Source: JAVJUS01 sp040220455 (GTDB lineage Bacteria > Pseudomonadota > Alphaproteobacteria > DSM-16000 > Inquilinaceae). Taken from it: a DNA stretch of 64,000 nt. Made by a program: the position numbers and the translations under genes. The number at the start of each line of letters is the position of its first letter. The first letter of the stretch is position 1. The stretch lies in NCBI GenBank assembly GCA_040220455.1, contig JAVJUS010000094.1:186001-250000 (forward strand). The letters are read 5' to 3'. Positions 55,030-63,182 of this stretch are shown here, one piece after another. The notes under the pieces are model-generated. The model was not told where the DNA came from and did no database searches. It saw nothing but the letters and a program-made list of their open reading frames with translations.

Positions 55030-56475
55030 TCAATTCGAGGCGCTGCCCGCTTCGGCCGCGCCGGCCGGCGCCTTCGACGCAAGGGCGTCGTCGAGCCGGC
55101 CCAGCGTCTCCTCCCGGCCCAGCACGGCGGCGACCTCGAAGATGCCGGGCGAGGTGGCCGAGCCGGTCAGCGCGGCGCGCAGCGGCTGGGCGATCTTGCC
55201 GAGCTTGACCTGGTGCTCGTCGGCCAGGAGGCGCACCGTCGCCTCGACCGTGGGCTCGTCCCAGGTCGCCAGATCCGCCAGCGCGCCGCGCACATGGCCC
55301 AGCAGTTCGAGCGCGTCGGCCGTCAGCAGGCCGCGCGCCTTGTCGGTCATCGGCAGGGGCCGGCGGCGGACATAGAAGACCGTGTTCTCGGCCAGTTCCG
55401 CCAGGGTCTTGGCCCGCTGCTTGAGGCCGGTCATGCCGGCCATCATGCGCGCCCGGTCCGTCGCGTCCAGTGGCCGGCCGACAGCGGCTTCGACCCGGGG
55501 CGCGATGTCGTACACCAGCCGGTCGTCGTCGGCCTCGCGGATGTAGTAGCCGTTGAGGTGGTCGAGCTTGGCGAAGTCGAAGCGCGCCGCGCCGCGGCCC
55601 ACGGCCTCCAGGTCGAACCAGGCGACGGCCTGCTCGGTCGAGATGATTTCGTCGTCGCCGTGGCCCCAGCCCAGCCGCAGCAGGTAGTTGCGCAGGGCCT
55701 CCGGCAGGTAGCCCATGTCGCGGTAGGCCTCGACGCCCAGCGCGCCGTGCCGTTTGGATAGCTTGGCCCCGTCCGGCCCGTGGATCAGCGGGATGTGCGC
55801 CCAGATCGGCGCTTCGGCGCCGATGGCGTGGTAGAGCTGGGTCTGCCGAGCCGCGTTGGTCAGGTGGTCGTCGCCGCGAATGACGTGGGTCACGCCCATG
55901 TCCAGGTCGTCGACCACGACCGAGAGCATGTAGGTCGGCGTGCCGTCGGCGCGCAGCAGCACCATGTCGTCGAGCTGGGCGTTCTCGACCCGGACCGGGC
56001 CCTGGACCTTGTCGTCGAGGACCGTCTCACCCTCCTGCGGCGCCTTCAGGCGGACCACCGGCGGCACGCCCGGAGGCGCCTCCGACGGGTCGCGGTCGCG
56101 CCATCGGCCGTCATAGCGCATCGGCCGTCCCTCGGCCTTGGCCTTCTCGCGCATCTCGGCCAACTCTTCCTGGCTGGCATAGCAGTAATAGGCCTTGCCC
56201 TCGGCCAGCAGCGTGCGCGCCACCTCGGCGTGGCGCTCGCGCCGGGCGAACTGGGAGACCCATTCCCCGTCCCAGCCGAGCTCCAGCCAGCGCAGCCCGT
56301 CGAGGATCGCCTGCACCGCCTCGTCGGTCGATCGCGCGCGGTCGGTATCCTCGACGCGCAACAGGAACCGCCCGCCCTTGGCGCGGGCATAGAGCCAGTT
56401 GAACAGCGCCGTGCGCGCGCCGCCGATATGCAGGAAGCCGGTGGGCGAGGGGGCGAAACGGGTGACCACGGTCAT
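55030..56475 (-). CDS. gltX: Glutamate-tRNA ligase
   Basis: Class I synthetase, 481 residues. VVTRFAPSPTGFLHIGGART carries the HIGH-type motif; DGAKLSKRHGALGVEAYRDM carries KLSKR. RGDDHLTNAARQTQLYHAIG is typical of the Glu/Gln group. Alphaproteobacteria usually lack GlnRS and use a non-discriminating GluRS plus GatCAB; the sequence alone does not settle which type this is. Divergent from comEC (144-base gap), upstream of gltA. Confidence 0.96.
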   Translation of the reverse strand: MTVVTRFAPSPTGFLHIGGARTALFNWLYARAKGGRFLLRVEDTDRARSTDEAVQAILDGLRWLELGWDGEWVSQFARRERHAEVARTLLAEGKAYYCYASQEELAEMREKAKAEGRPMRYDGRWRDRDPSEAPPGVPPVVRLKAPQEGETVLDDKVQGPVRVENAQLDDMVLLRADGTPTYMLSVVVDDLDMGVTHVIRGDDHLTNAARQTQLYHAIGAEAPIWAHIPLIHGPDGAKLSKRHGALGVEAYRDMGYLPEALRNYLLRLGWGHGDDEIISTEQAVAWFDLEAVGRGAARFDFAKLDHLNGYYIREADDDRLVYDIAPRVEAAVGRPLDATDRARMMAGMTGLKQRAKTLAELAENTVFYVRRRPLPMTDKARGLLTADALELLGHVRGALADLATWDEPTVEATVRLLADEHQVKLGKIAQPLRAALTGSATSPGIFEVAAVLGREETLGRLDDALASKAPAGAAEAGSASN

Positions 56476-56619
56476 GCGAGGATCTCTTCCCTGCGGCGCC
56501 GCGACCGGCCGTCGGGCCGTCGGGCCGCGAGTCTCGGGGCTTGCGTGCGAGCGGCGGCCTCAATAGCACAAGCGGGCCGGGGGGTGCATCCCGGCGACCG
56601 ACCACGGCGCGGGACGAGA

Positions 56620-58770
56620 ATGGCCGACGACACGGTGGAGGAGTCCGGCGCCGACGACGCGCGGGAGGCGGGCGCCGTGCGCCGCATGGCGCGCCGGCTC
56701 GTGGCCTCCCTCGTGGCCGGGCTCTCGGCCGAGCGCGACCGCTGGAGCTTGTGGCTGCCGGTCGCCTTCGGCGCGGGCGTCGCGCTGTTCTTCGCCTTGC
56801 CCGCCGATCCGCCGGTCTGGGCCGGGCCGACGGCGCTCGCCCATGCCGCCGCCGGGCTGGCGCTGGCCCGCCGGTACGGGCGCGCGGGGCCGGTCTTCGT
56901 CGCATTGGTGGCGCTCGCCGCCGGCTTCGGCGCCGCGCAGTGGCGCACGGCGCGGGTCGACGCGCCCCTGCTGCGCGGGGAGGTCGGGCCGGTGACGGTG
57001 GAGGGGCGGGTGGTCGCCCTCGACCGGCGCCCGGACGGCGTCCGGATCACGCTCGACCGCCTGGTCCTCGACCGCCTCGCGCCCGAGGAGCGGCCGCGCC
57101 GGGTGCGCGTCAAGCTGACCGAGGGAGAGGTGCCGCCGACCGGCGCTCGCGTCACGGTGCCGGCGGTCCTCCTCGGACCCTCGGGGCCGGCCGCGCCCGG
57201 TGCGTTCGACTTCCGCCGGCGCGCCTATTTCGAGGGGCTGGGCGCGGTGGGCTACGCCCTGGGTCCAACGACGATCCGGGCGCCGCCGGAGACCGGCGGA
57301 CCGGCCCTCTGGCTCGAGCGGCTGCGCCAGGGCGTGGCGGCGCGCATCGCCGCGGCGCTGGACGGGCAGGCGGGCGCCGTCGCGGTCGCGCTGCTGACCG
57401 GGGAGCGGGGCGGCATCGCGCCGGAGACGGCGGAGGCCATGCGCGCCTCCGGCCTCGCCCATCTGCTGGCGATCTCGGGCCTGCATCTGGGCCTGATCGC
57501 GGGCCTGGTCTTCGCCGGCCTGCGCGCGGCGCTGGCGGCGAGTGAGACACTGGCGCTGACCCGGCCGATCAAGAAATGGGCCGCCGCCGCGGCCCTGGCG
57601 GCGGCCTTCGCCTACATGCTGATCGTCGGCGCGACGGTGCCGACCCAGCGCGCCTTCCTGATGACGGGCATCGTCCTGCTGGGCGTGCTGACGGACCGGA
57701 CGGCGATTTCCATGCGCCTGGTCGCCTGGGCGGCGGTCGTCGTGCTGGCGATCGCGCCCGAAAGCCTGCTCGGTCCGAGCTTCCAGATGTCCTTCGCCGC
57801 CGTCGTCGCGCTGGTTGCCGCCTACGAGGTCGTCGCGCCACGCTTCGCGGCCTGGCGGGAAGCGGGGGGCCTCGCCGCGCGGCCGGTGCTCTATCTGGTC
57901 GGGGTCTCGGCGACGACCCTGATCGCGTCGGTCGCGACCGGGCTCTTCTCCCTCTTCCATTTCCAAGCCTTCGCCAGCTACGGCATCGCCGCGAACCTGC
58001 TCGCCGTGCCGGTCATGGCGTTCTGGGTGATGCCCTGGGGTGTCGCGGCCTATGCCCTGATGCCCCTGGGTCTGGAGGGACTGGCACTCACGCCCATGGG
58101 CTGGGGACTGTCGGCGGTTCTGGGGATCGCGCACGCCGTTGCCGGCTGGCCGGGCGCCGTGCTCGCCGTGCCGGCCATGCCGGGCTGGGGCCTCGTCGCC
58201 GGCGTGGCGGGCGGTCTCTGGCTATGCCTGTGGCAGCGCCCCTGGCGCCTCATCGGCATGGCCGGGATCGCGGTGGCGCTGGCCGGCCCCGCGCTCGCGC
58301 CGCGGCCGGTCGTCCTGATCGACGCCGAGGCCCGGCTTGTCGCCACACGCGGCGCCGGCGGTGATCTTGTCTTCTCCGACGACCGGCGCGCGGCCTTCGA
58401 ACGCGGGATCTGGCTGGAGCGCAACGGCCAGACCACGCCGCGCTTCCGGCCGGCAAGCGGGGCGGCGCACGGCGACGGCCTGGCCTGCGACGGGCTCGCC
58501 TGCTTCTACCGGCCGGACGGCGACGAGCCGGGCCCGCTGATCGCCCTGGTCGAGGATCCGAGGGCCTTCGCCGAGGACTGTCTCTTCGCCGACGCCGTCG
58601 TCGCGACGGTCCCCGTTCCGGCGTTCTGCCGTCGCCGCGTGCCGCTCGTCGTCGACCGCTTCGATGTCTGGCGCGACGGCGCCCACGCCGTCTACGCCGA
58701 GGACGGCGCGCTCACCGTCCGCTCGGTCGGCGGACGGGGCGGAGACCGACCTTGGTCCGTTGCGCGGTAG
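56620..58770 (+). CDS. comEC: ComEC/Rec2 family competence protein
   Basis: Predicted inner-membrane DNA channel. 716 residues. N-terminal hydrophobic segments, an OB-like periplasmic region (DUF4131; VTVEGRVVALDRRPDGVRIT), then the competence channel domain with MRASGLAHLLAISGLHLGLI and multiple helices up to about residue 560 (VASVATGLFSLFHFQAFASY, YGIAANLLAVPVMAFWVMPW). The C-terminal 150 residues are soluble and do not show the HxHxDH metallo-beta-lactamase motif. In relatives lexA is the next conserved gene; here the toxin-like gene intervenes. Confidence 0.92.
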   Translation: MADDTVEESGADDAREAGAVRRMARRLVASLVAGLSAERDRWSLWLPVAFGAGVALFFALPADPPVWAGPTALAHAAAGLALARRYGRAGPVFVALVALAAGFGAAQWRTARVDAPLLRGEVGPVTVEGRVVALDRRPDGVRITLDRLVLDRLAPEERPRRVRVKLTEGEVPPTGARVTVPAVLLGPSGPAAPGAFDFRRRAYFEGLGAVGYALGPTTIRAPPETGGPALWLERLRQGVAARIAAALDGQAGAVAVALLTGERGGIAPETAEAMRASGLAHLLAISGLHLGLIAGLVFAGLRAALAASETLALTRPIKKWAAAAALAAAFAYMLIVGATVPTQRAFLMTGIVLLGVLTDRTAISMRLVAWAAVVVLAIAPESLLGPSFQMSFAAVVALVAAYEVVAPRFAAWREAGGLAARPVLYLVGVSATTLIASVATGLFSLFHFQAFASYGIAANLLAVPVMAFWVMPWGVAAYALMPLGLEGLALTPMGWGLSAVLGIAHAVAGWPGAVLAVPAMPGWGLVAGVAGGLWLCLWQRPWRLIGMAGIAVALAGPALAPRPVVLIDAEARLVATRGAGGDLVFSDDRRAAFERGIWLERNGQTTPRFRPASGAAHGDGLACDGLACFYRPDGDEPGPLIALVEDPRAFAEDCLFADAVVATVPVPAFCRRRVPLVVDRFDVWRDGAHAVYAEDGALTVRSVGGRGGDRPWSVAR

Positions 58771-58911
58771 GACCGACCCGCTACGCGAGCATGCTTTTGC
58801 GAGTAAGTCTGGTTAATATCCACAACATTAGATAAAAAATGATTTTAAATTGTATGCGTGAGCGCTCTAAGACCGTATCCGGAACCGAATTCATTTCGTG
58901 AAGGACCGATC
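58771..58911 (+). promoter_or_regulatory. AT-rich upstream region of the toxin-like gene
   Basis: 141 bases, markedly AT-rich at 58795-58855 (for example GATAAAAAATGATTTTAAAT), unlike any other intergenic region here. It probably holds the promoter; TAATAT at 58814-58819 is a plausible -10 but has no well-spaced -35. A GAAGGA ribosome-binding site lies at 58900-58905. In other bacteria such AT-rich segments in GC-rich genomes are silencer (H-NS/MucR-type) targets and hint at foreign origin. Confidence 0.5.
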
Positions 58912-60363
58912 ATGACGCCCACCTATACATCCGTGGCAGCGCTGTCCACGGCGAGCGCCGCCACCTACGAGTACGAATTCGACTACAACCACGCTGCCAT
59001 GGTCGTCGTCGCCACGGCCGTCGGCTACATCCCCGTCGTCGGCGGGATGCTCAGCGGCCTCGTCAACATCCTCTGGCCGCCGACGCAGCACGACGTCTGG
59101 GCCGAAATCGAGGACCAGGTCGAGGCGCTGGTCGACGAGAAGATCGACAACGCCGTCTGGCAGGATGTCAGCGCGACCTTGCAGGGGCTCTACAACGTCT
59201 CGGCCAACTACCTCAACGCCGTGCACAACACGCCGGACGACACCCAGCAGATCGGCCGTGACTGGACCTATGTCCAGAATGCGCTGCTGGAGGCGACGCC
59301 CCAATTCCAGCGGCCGGACTGGCAGTTCCTGTTGCTGCCGCTGTTCGCGCAGTACGTCAACCTGTTCGCCGCTACCTATCGCGACGGCATCGACTTCGGC
59401 GCGGAGTGGGATTTCACGCAGAGCACGATCGACCAGCTCAAGTCGGACCTGAACAGCAAGCTGCTGGAGTTCGAGACCTACACGATGGGCGTCTACGACG
59501 CGCAGCTCGCCCAGGTCGAGAGCACGGCGCCGTCGAACAGCCAAAAGACCCAGCCCTTCAATACGATCAACGCCTTCAAGCGCCAGATGCAGTTGACAGT
59601 GCTCGACTACGTCTCGCTCTGGCCGTACTACAACCCCTATGCCTATCCCGATCCGGCCGCCGTCGACGTCCGCCTGTACCGGGAAATCTACTCCGACGCG
59701 CTGGGCACCTCCGACGATTCGCCCTTCGGGCTGCCCGCCGAATCCCCGACGAAGCCGATCACCCACATCACGGTCTGGGGCTGGGACCGCATCGATGCGG
59801 TGAAGGTCGACTATGCGGACGGCGGCGGGCCCGACGGCGAGACCACGACCGGGCGCATGGGCGACAGCAGCGGCGGCTCGGACGCGCCGCCGCACGGCGG
59901 CAGCTTCTCGATCGCCAGCCTGGGCGACGTCAATCACGTCAAGGTGCTCAGCGGCACGATCCTCAACGCGATGTGGCTCGACTTCACGGGCGGGGAGAAC
60001 ACCGGCAAGCTCGGCGGCAACTACCCGGGCGGCAACGAGTCGAACTGGAGCTTCGAGGGCGAGATCCTGTCGAGCATCAAGATCATGGGCGTGAGCAACT
60101 ACTACGGCAGCGCCGACTGCATGGTGCTCGGCTTCATGTTCAAGGACGGCAAGGTCCCGCCGCCGGACGGCGACGTGGCCCGCGCGCTCTATGTCTCCAC
60201 GCCGGCCGCCGGATCGACCCTCTCGCTGACGGCGCGCTACGGGATGTCCGAGGCCCATGCCGCGGTCACACAGGAACGGGCCAAGGACCTGGCCTGGGAC
60301 GCCGAGCGCGAGGCCTTCTGGTCCCGCATCGCCGCCGCCGCCGCGGCGTTCCAGAAGGGCTGA
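58912..60363 (+). CDS. Cry-like delta-endotoxin N-domain fused to jacalin-like lectin domain
   Basis: 483 residues, two recognisable modules. Residues about 28-268 read as the Cry-type helical pore-forming domain I: hydrophobic GYIPVVGGMLSGLVNILWPP (38-57), DVWAEIEDQVEALVDEKIDN, LLLPLFAQYVNLFAATYRDG (140-159), EWDFTQSTID, and the diagnostic FKRQMQLTVLDYVSLWPYYN (222-241) followed by VDVRLYREIYSD, matching the domain I/II junction of Bacillus Cry toxins. Residues 281-412 look jacalin-like: ITHITVWGWDRIDAVKVDYA, GGSFSIASLGDVNHVKVLSG and SNYYGSADCMVLGFMF, a beta-prism lectin. A 70-residue Ala-rich tail follows. No Sec signal, no Cry domain III. ATG 58912 has a GAAGGA site; GTG 58858 is unlikely. 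Single gene between comEC and lexA. Domain calls rest on recognition, not a search. Confidence 0.78.
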   Translation: MTPTYTSVAALSTASAATYEYEFDYNHAAMVVVATAVGYIPVVGGMLSGLVNILWPPTQHDVWAEIEDQVEALVDEKIDNAVWQDVSATLQGLYNVSANYLNAVHNTPDDTQQIGRDWTYVQNALLEATPQFQRPDWQFLLLPLFAQYVNLFAATYRDGIDFGAEWDFTQSTIDQLKSDLNSKLLEFETYTMGVYDAQLAQVESTAPSNSQKTQPFNTINAFKRQMQLTVLDYVSLWPYYNPYAYPDPAAVDVRLYREIYSDALGTSDDSPFGLPAESPTKPITHITVWGWDRIDAVKVDYADGGGPDGETTTGRMGDSSGGSDAPPHGGSFSIASLGDVNHVKVLSGTILNAMWLDFTGGENTGKLGGNYPGGNESNWSFEGEILSSIKIMGVSNYYGSADCMVLGFMFKDGKVPPPDGDVARALYVSTPAAGSTLSLTARYGMSEAHAAVTQERAKDLAWDAEREAFWSRIAAAAAAFQKG

Positions 60364-60404
60364 GTGGGGCGGACACCGACCGCCGACCATAGGCTTCGAA
60401 GCGT

Positions 60405-60538
60405 CCCGTAGGTCGGTCGAGCGTCAGCGAGCCCGACATTGCCGGCGTCGGAGCGGGTCCGTGCGTGTCGGGTTCGCTTCGCTCAGCCGACCTACGCCGC
60501 ACCGGCCCGTAGGTCGGTCGAGCGTGGGCGAGCCCGAC
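60405..60538. repeat. Cluster of three GTAGGTCGG-type short repeats
   Basis: Forward copies at 60405-60438 (CCCGTAGGTCGGTCGAGCGT...) and 60506-60538, and an inverted copy at 60466-60496 (TGTCGGGTTCGCTTCGCTCA...). Units are about 31-34 bases, each semi-palindromic. They lie between the stop of the toxin-like gene (60363) and the lexA stop (60580) and resemble dispersed intergenic REP-like elements of other proteobacteria. Confidence 0.8.
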
Positions 60539-60579
60539 CTCCCGGCGGTAGGAGCCGGCCGCGGCCGTCGGCCGCGGCC

Positions 60580-61326
60580 TCAATATTGGCGGATCAGGCC
60601 GACGAGGCGGCCCTGGACCTGCACCCGGTCGGGGCCGAAGATCCGCGTCTCGTAGGCGGCGTTGGCGGGCTCCAGCGCAACCGTGTTGCCGCGCTTGCGC
60701 AAGCGCTTCAGCGTCGCCTCGTGGCCGTCGACAAGGGCGACGACGATCGCGCCGTTCTCCGCGGTCTCGCAGCGTCGGATGATCACCGTGTCGCCGTCGA
60801 GGATCCCGGCCTCGACCATGCTGTCGCCCTCCACCTCGAGGGCGTAGTGCTCCCCGCCGGCGACGAGGGTGGAGGGGACGTCGGCGCTGCGCGAAGTGTC
60901 GCGCAGGGCCTCGATCGGCGTGCCGGCCGCGATCCGGCCGTAGAGCGGGAGCTGGACCAGCTCGCCCGGATCCTCGGGCGTCGTCTCCGGCATCCCGCGC
61001 CCGCCGACCCGCGCCTCGAACCCGCCATGGATCACGGTCGGGGAGAAGCCTTCCGCCCCCGGGCCGGGCGGCGGCTGGCCGCCCCCCGCGGCGGCCGGCG
61101 CCACGCGCCCGCCCTCCGGCAGGCGCAGGACTTCGAGCGCCCGGGCCCGGTGGGGCAGGCGGCGGATGAAGCCCCGTTCCTCCAGCCCCGTGATCAGCCG
61201 GTGGATGCCCGACTTCGACTTCAGGCCGAGCGCTTCCTTCATCTCGTCGAAGGAGGGCGACACCCCACCCTCCGCCAGGCGGTCGTGGATGAAGAGGAGC
61301 AGTTCGTACTGCTTTTTCGTCAACAT
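60580..61326 (-). CDS. lexA: LexA repressor
   Basis: SOS-response repressor and autopeptidase, 248 residues. N-terminal winged helix (LTKKQYELLLFIHDRLAEGG, SPSFDEMKEALGLKSKSGIH). Self-cleavage site A134-G135 in GRIAAGTPIE; catalytic S169 (EVEGDSM) and K207 (HEATLKRL). The linker is long and Gly/Pro-rich. The upstream region carries two inverted LexA boxes, so it is autoregulated. ATG 61326 is the family start. Transcribed in the same direction as moeA but separated by 138 bases containing its own operator. Confidence 0.96.
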   Translation of the reverse strand: MLTKKQYELLLFIHDRLAEGGVSPSFDEMKEALGLKSKSGIHRLITGLEERGFIRRLPHRARALEVLRLPEGGRVAPAAAGGGQPPPGPGAEGFSPTVIHGGFEARVGGRGMPETTPEDPGELVQLPLYGRIAAGTPIEALRDTSRSADVPSTLVAGGEHYALEVEGDSMVEAGILDGDTVIIRRCETAENGAIVVALVDGHEATLKRLRKRGNTVALEPANAAYETRIFGPDRVQVQGRLVGLIRQY

Positions 61327-61392
61327 GGCCGGCCCCGTGTCGCGCGGCCGCTCGAGCGGGCCGCCTACTGGATTCGGGGTCCAACCTAATCG

Positions 61393-61432
61393 GAACAAAA
61401 GCGCAACGTCAAGCAATGTTCCGCTTTTATTC
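61393..61432. promoter_or_regulatory. Pair of inverted LexA (SOS) boxes
   Basis: Alphaproteobacterial LexA recognises GTTC-N7-GTTC (or GAAC-N7-GAAC). Box 1, 61393-61407: GAAC-AAAAGCG-CAAC. Box 2, 61418-61432: GTTC-CGCTTTT-ATTC. Each has one deviation from the consensus, the N7 parts are almost reverse complements, and the boxes face each other across 10 bases. They lie 67-106 bases upstream of the lexA ATG. Confidence 0.75.
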
Positions 61433-61464
61433 CATGAAGACTTCCGCGTCGGCGGGATCGCCCG

Positions 61465-62703
61465 TCACAGCCGGGTCAGGCCGGCCTCGAAGGGCACGAT
61501 TTCGACCGTCTCGCCGGCCCGCGCCGCCGGGGCGTTGGGCGGCCGGACGACCAGGCAGTCGGCCCGCGCGAGGGTGGCGACCATGGAGGAGTCCTGGCGC
61601 GCGAACGGGGTCGCCACCGGCGTGCCGTCGGCCTCGCGCGATAGAGCGGCGCGCAGGTAGTCCTGGCGCCGGTCGTTGGCCGGCAACTCGCGGCCCAGGC
61701 TGGCGGTGACCGGTGCCTCGGGCAGGTGGACGCCCTGGAGCGCGAACAGCAGCGGTCGCAGGAAGAGCAGGGCGCAGACCAGGGTGGACACCGGGTTCCC
61801 CGGCAGGCCCAGCATCGGCATGGCACTGATCCGTCCGAACAACAGCGGCTTGCCGGGGCGCATGGCGATGCGCCAGAAGTCGAGGGCGAGCCCGTTATCG
61901 CCGGTGTCGCCGCCGCCCAGCCCCTCCCGGATCAGATCGTGCTCGCCGACCGACGCACCGCCGGTCGTCACCAGCAGGTCGGCGCCGCGGGCGTCGGCGA
62001 CGCGGGCCGCCAAAGCCTGGGGATCGTCCGGCGCGATCCCGAGACTGACCGGCACGCCGCCGCAGGCCGTGACCACGGCCGACAGGGACGGGCCGTTGGC
62101 GCTGACGATCTGGCTGGGCCCCACCGGCTCGCCCGGCATGACGATCTCGTCCCCGGTCGCCAGGATCGCGACCCGGGGCCGGCGATGGACGCGCAACCAG
62201 GGCAGGTTCATCGCCGCGGCGAGGCCGATATGCCGCGCGGTCATGAGGGTGCCGGCCGGCAGCAACACCTCGCCCTCGCGGAAATCGAGCCCGGCGGGCC
62301 GGACGAAGCGGCCGGCGGGCGCGCTTTCCCGCACGGTGACGCGCGCGCCGGACGCTACCTCCTCGCGCTCGGTGTCCTCCTGGATGACGATCGCGTCGGC
62401 GCCGTCGGGAAGAGGCGCGCCGGTGAAGATGCGCACGCACTCGCCGGGACCGATCGCGCCGTCGAAGGTGGTGCCGGCCGGCACGCGGCCGATTTCCGTC
62501 AGGACCGCCGGCACGTCCGCGACATCGGCCGCGCGCACGGCGTAGCCGTCCATGGCCGAAAGCGCCGCCCAGGGCTGGGTGCGGCGCGCCGCGGCGTCGG
62601 CGGCGAGGACCCGGCCCAGGGCGTCGGGAAGCGCGACCGTCTCGGCGGGCAGGGGCGCGACGCCGGCGAGGATGCGCTGCCTCGCCTCCTCGACCGGGAT
62701 CAT
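61465..62703 (-). CDS. moeA: Molybdopterin molybdenumtransferase
   Basis: Inserts molybdate into adenylylated molybdopterin. 412 residues. N-terminal PWAALSAMDGYAVRAADVAD; FTGAPLPDGADAIVIQEDTE; VAILATGDEIVMPGEPVGPS; the MPT-binding TTGGASVGEHDLIREGLGGG and GLPGNPVSTLVCALLFLRPL. It overlaps the moaC stop by ATGA (62703). Third gene of the trpC-moaC-moeA leftward unit, a common alphaproteobacterial arrangement; no catalytic domain is missing. Confidence 0.96.
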   Translation of the reverse strand: MIPVEEARQRILAGVAPLPAETVALPDALGRVLAADAAARRTQPWAALSAMDGYAVRAADVADVPAVLTEIGRVPAGTTFDGAIGPGECVRIFTGAPLPDGADAIVIQEDTEREEVASGARVTVRESAPAGRFVRPAGLDFREGEVLLPAGTLMTARHIGLAAAMNLPWLRVHRRPRVAILATGDEIVMPGEPVGPSQIVSANGPSLSAVVTACGGVPVSLGIAPDDPQALAARVADARGADLLVTTGGASVGEHDLIREGLGGGDTGDNGLALDFWRIAMRPGKPLLFGRISAMPMLGLPGNPVSTLVCALLFLRPLLFALQGVHLPEAPVTASLGRELPANDRRQDYLRAALSREADGTPVATPFARQDSSMVATLARADCLVVRPPNAPAARAGETVEIVPFEAGLTRL

Positions 62704-63182
62704 CACGGCGCCTCGTAGGTTCCTGACTTGCCGCCGGATTTGTGCGTCAGGCGGATGTCGCCGATGACCATGCCCCGATCGACCGCCTTGCACATGTCGT
62801 AGACCGTCAGCGCCGCCACGCTGACCGCCGTCATCGCCTCCATTTCGACGCCGGTGCGCCCGGTAACCTTGGCGGTCGCCGCGATCTCGACCGCGCCCGC
62901 GGCCTCGTCGCAGCTCAGATCCAGGGTGACGGAGTCGAGCCCCAGCGGATGGCATAGCGGGATCAGCTCGCCCGTGCGCTTGGCCGCCATGATGCCGGCA
63001 ATGCGCGCGATGCCGAGCACGTCGCCCTTGGCATGGGCGCCGTCGCGGATCAGCCGCAAGGTCTCCGGCTGCATGGTGATCCGGCCCTTGGCGGTCGCCG
63101 AGCGGTCGGTCGCCGCCTTGGTCGAGACATCGACCATGCGGGCGTTGCCCCGGGCGTCGAAATGGGTGAGGTCGTCGCTCAT
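62703..63182 (-). CDS. moaC: Cyclic pyranopterin monophosphate synthase
   Basis: Forms cPMP with MoaA in molybdenum cofactor synthesis. 159 residues. LTHFDARGNARMVDVSTKAA at the start; AAKRTGELIPLCHPLGLDSV and GRTGVEMEAMTAVSVAALTV contain the active-site His and Lys/Glu regions; KAVDRGMVIGDIRLTHKSGG is the usual end. Both ends overlap neighbours by four bases or fewer, indicating coupling with trpC and moeA. Confidence 0.97.
   Translation of the reverse strand: MSDDLTHFDARGNARMVDVSTKAATDRSATAKGRITMQPETLRLIRDGAHAKGDVLGIARIAGIMAAKRTGELIPLCHPLGLDSVTLDLSCDEAAGAVEIAATAKVTGRTGVEMEAMTAVSVAALTVYDMCKAVDRGMVIGDIRLTHKSGGKSGTYEAP

Noticed and set aside
58858..58911. Upstream GTG start for the toxin-like gene
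   Set aside because: No ribosome-binding site precedes it, whereas the ATG at 58912 has GAAGGA at a suitable distance; the added 18 residues are not signal-like.
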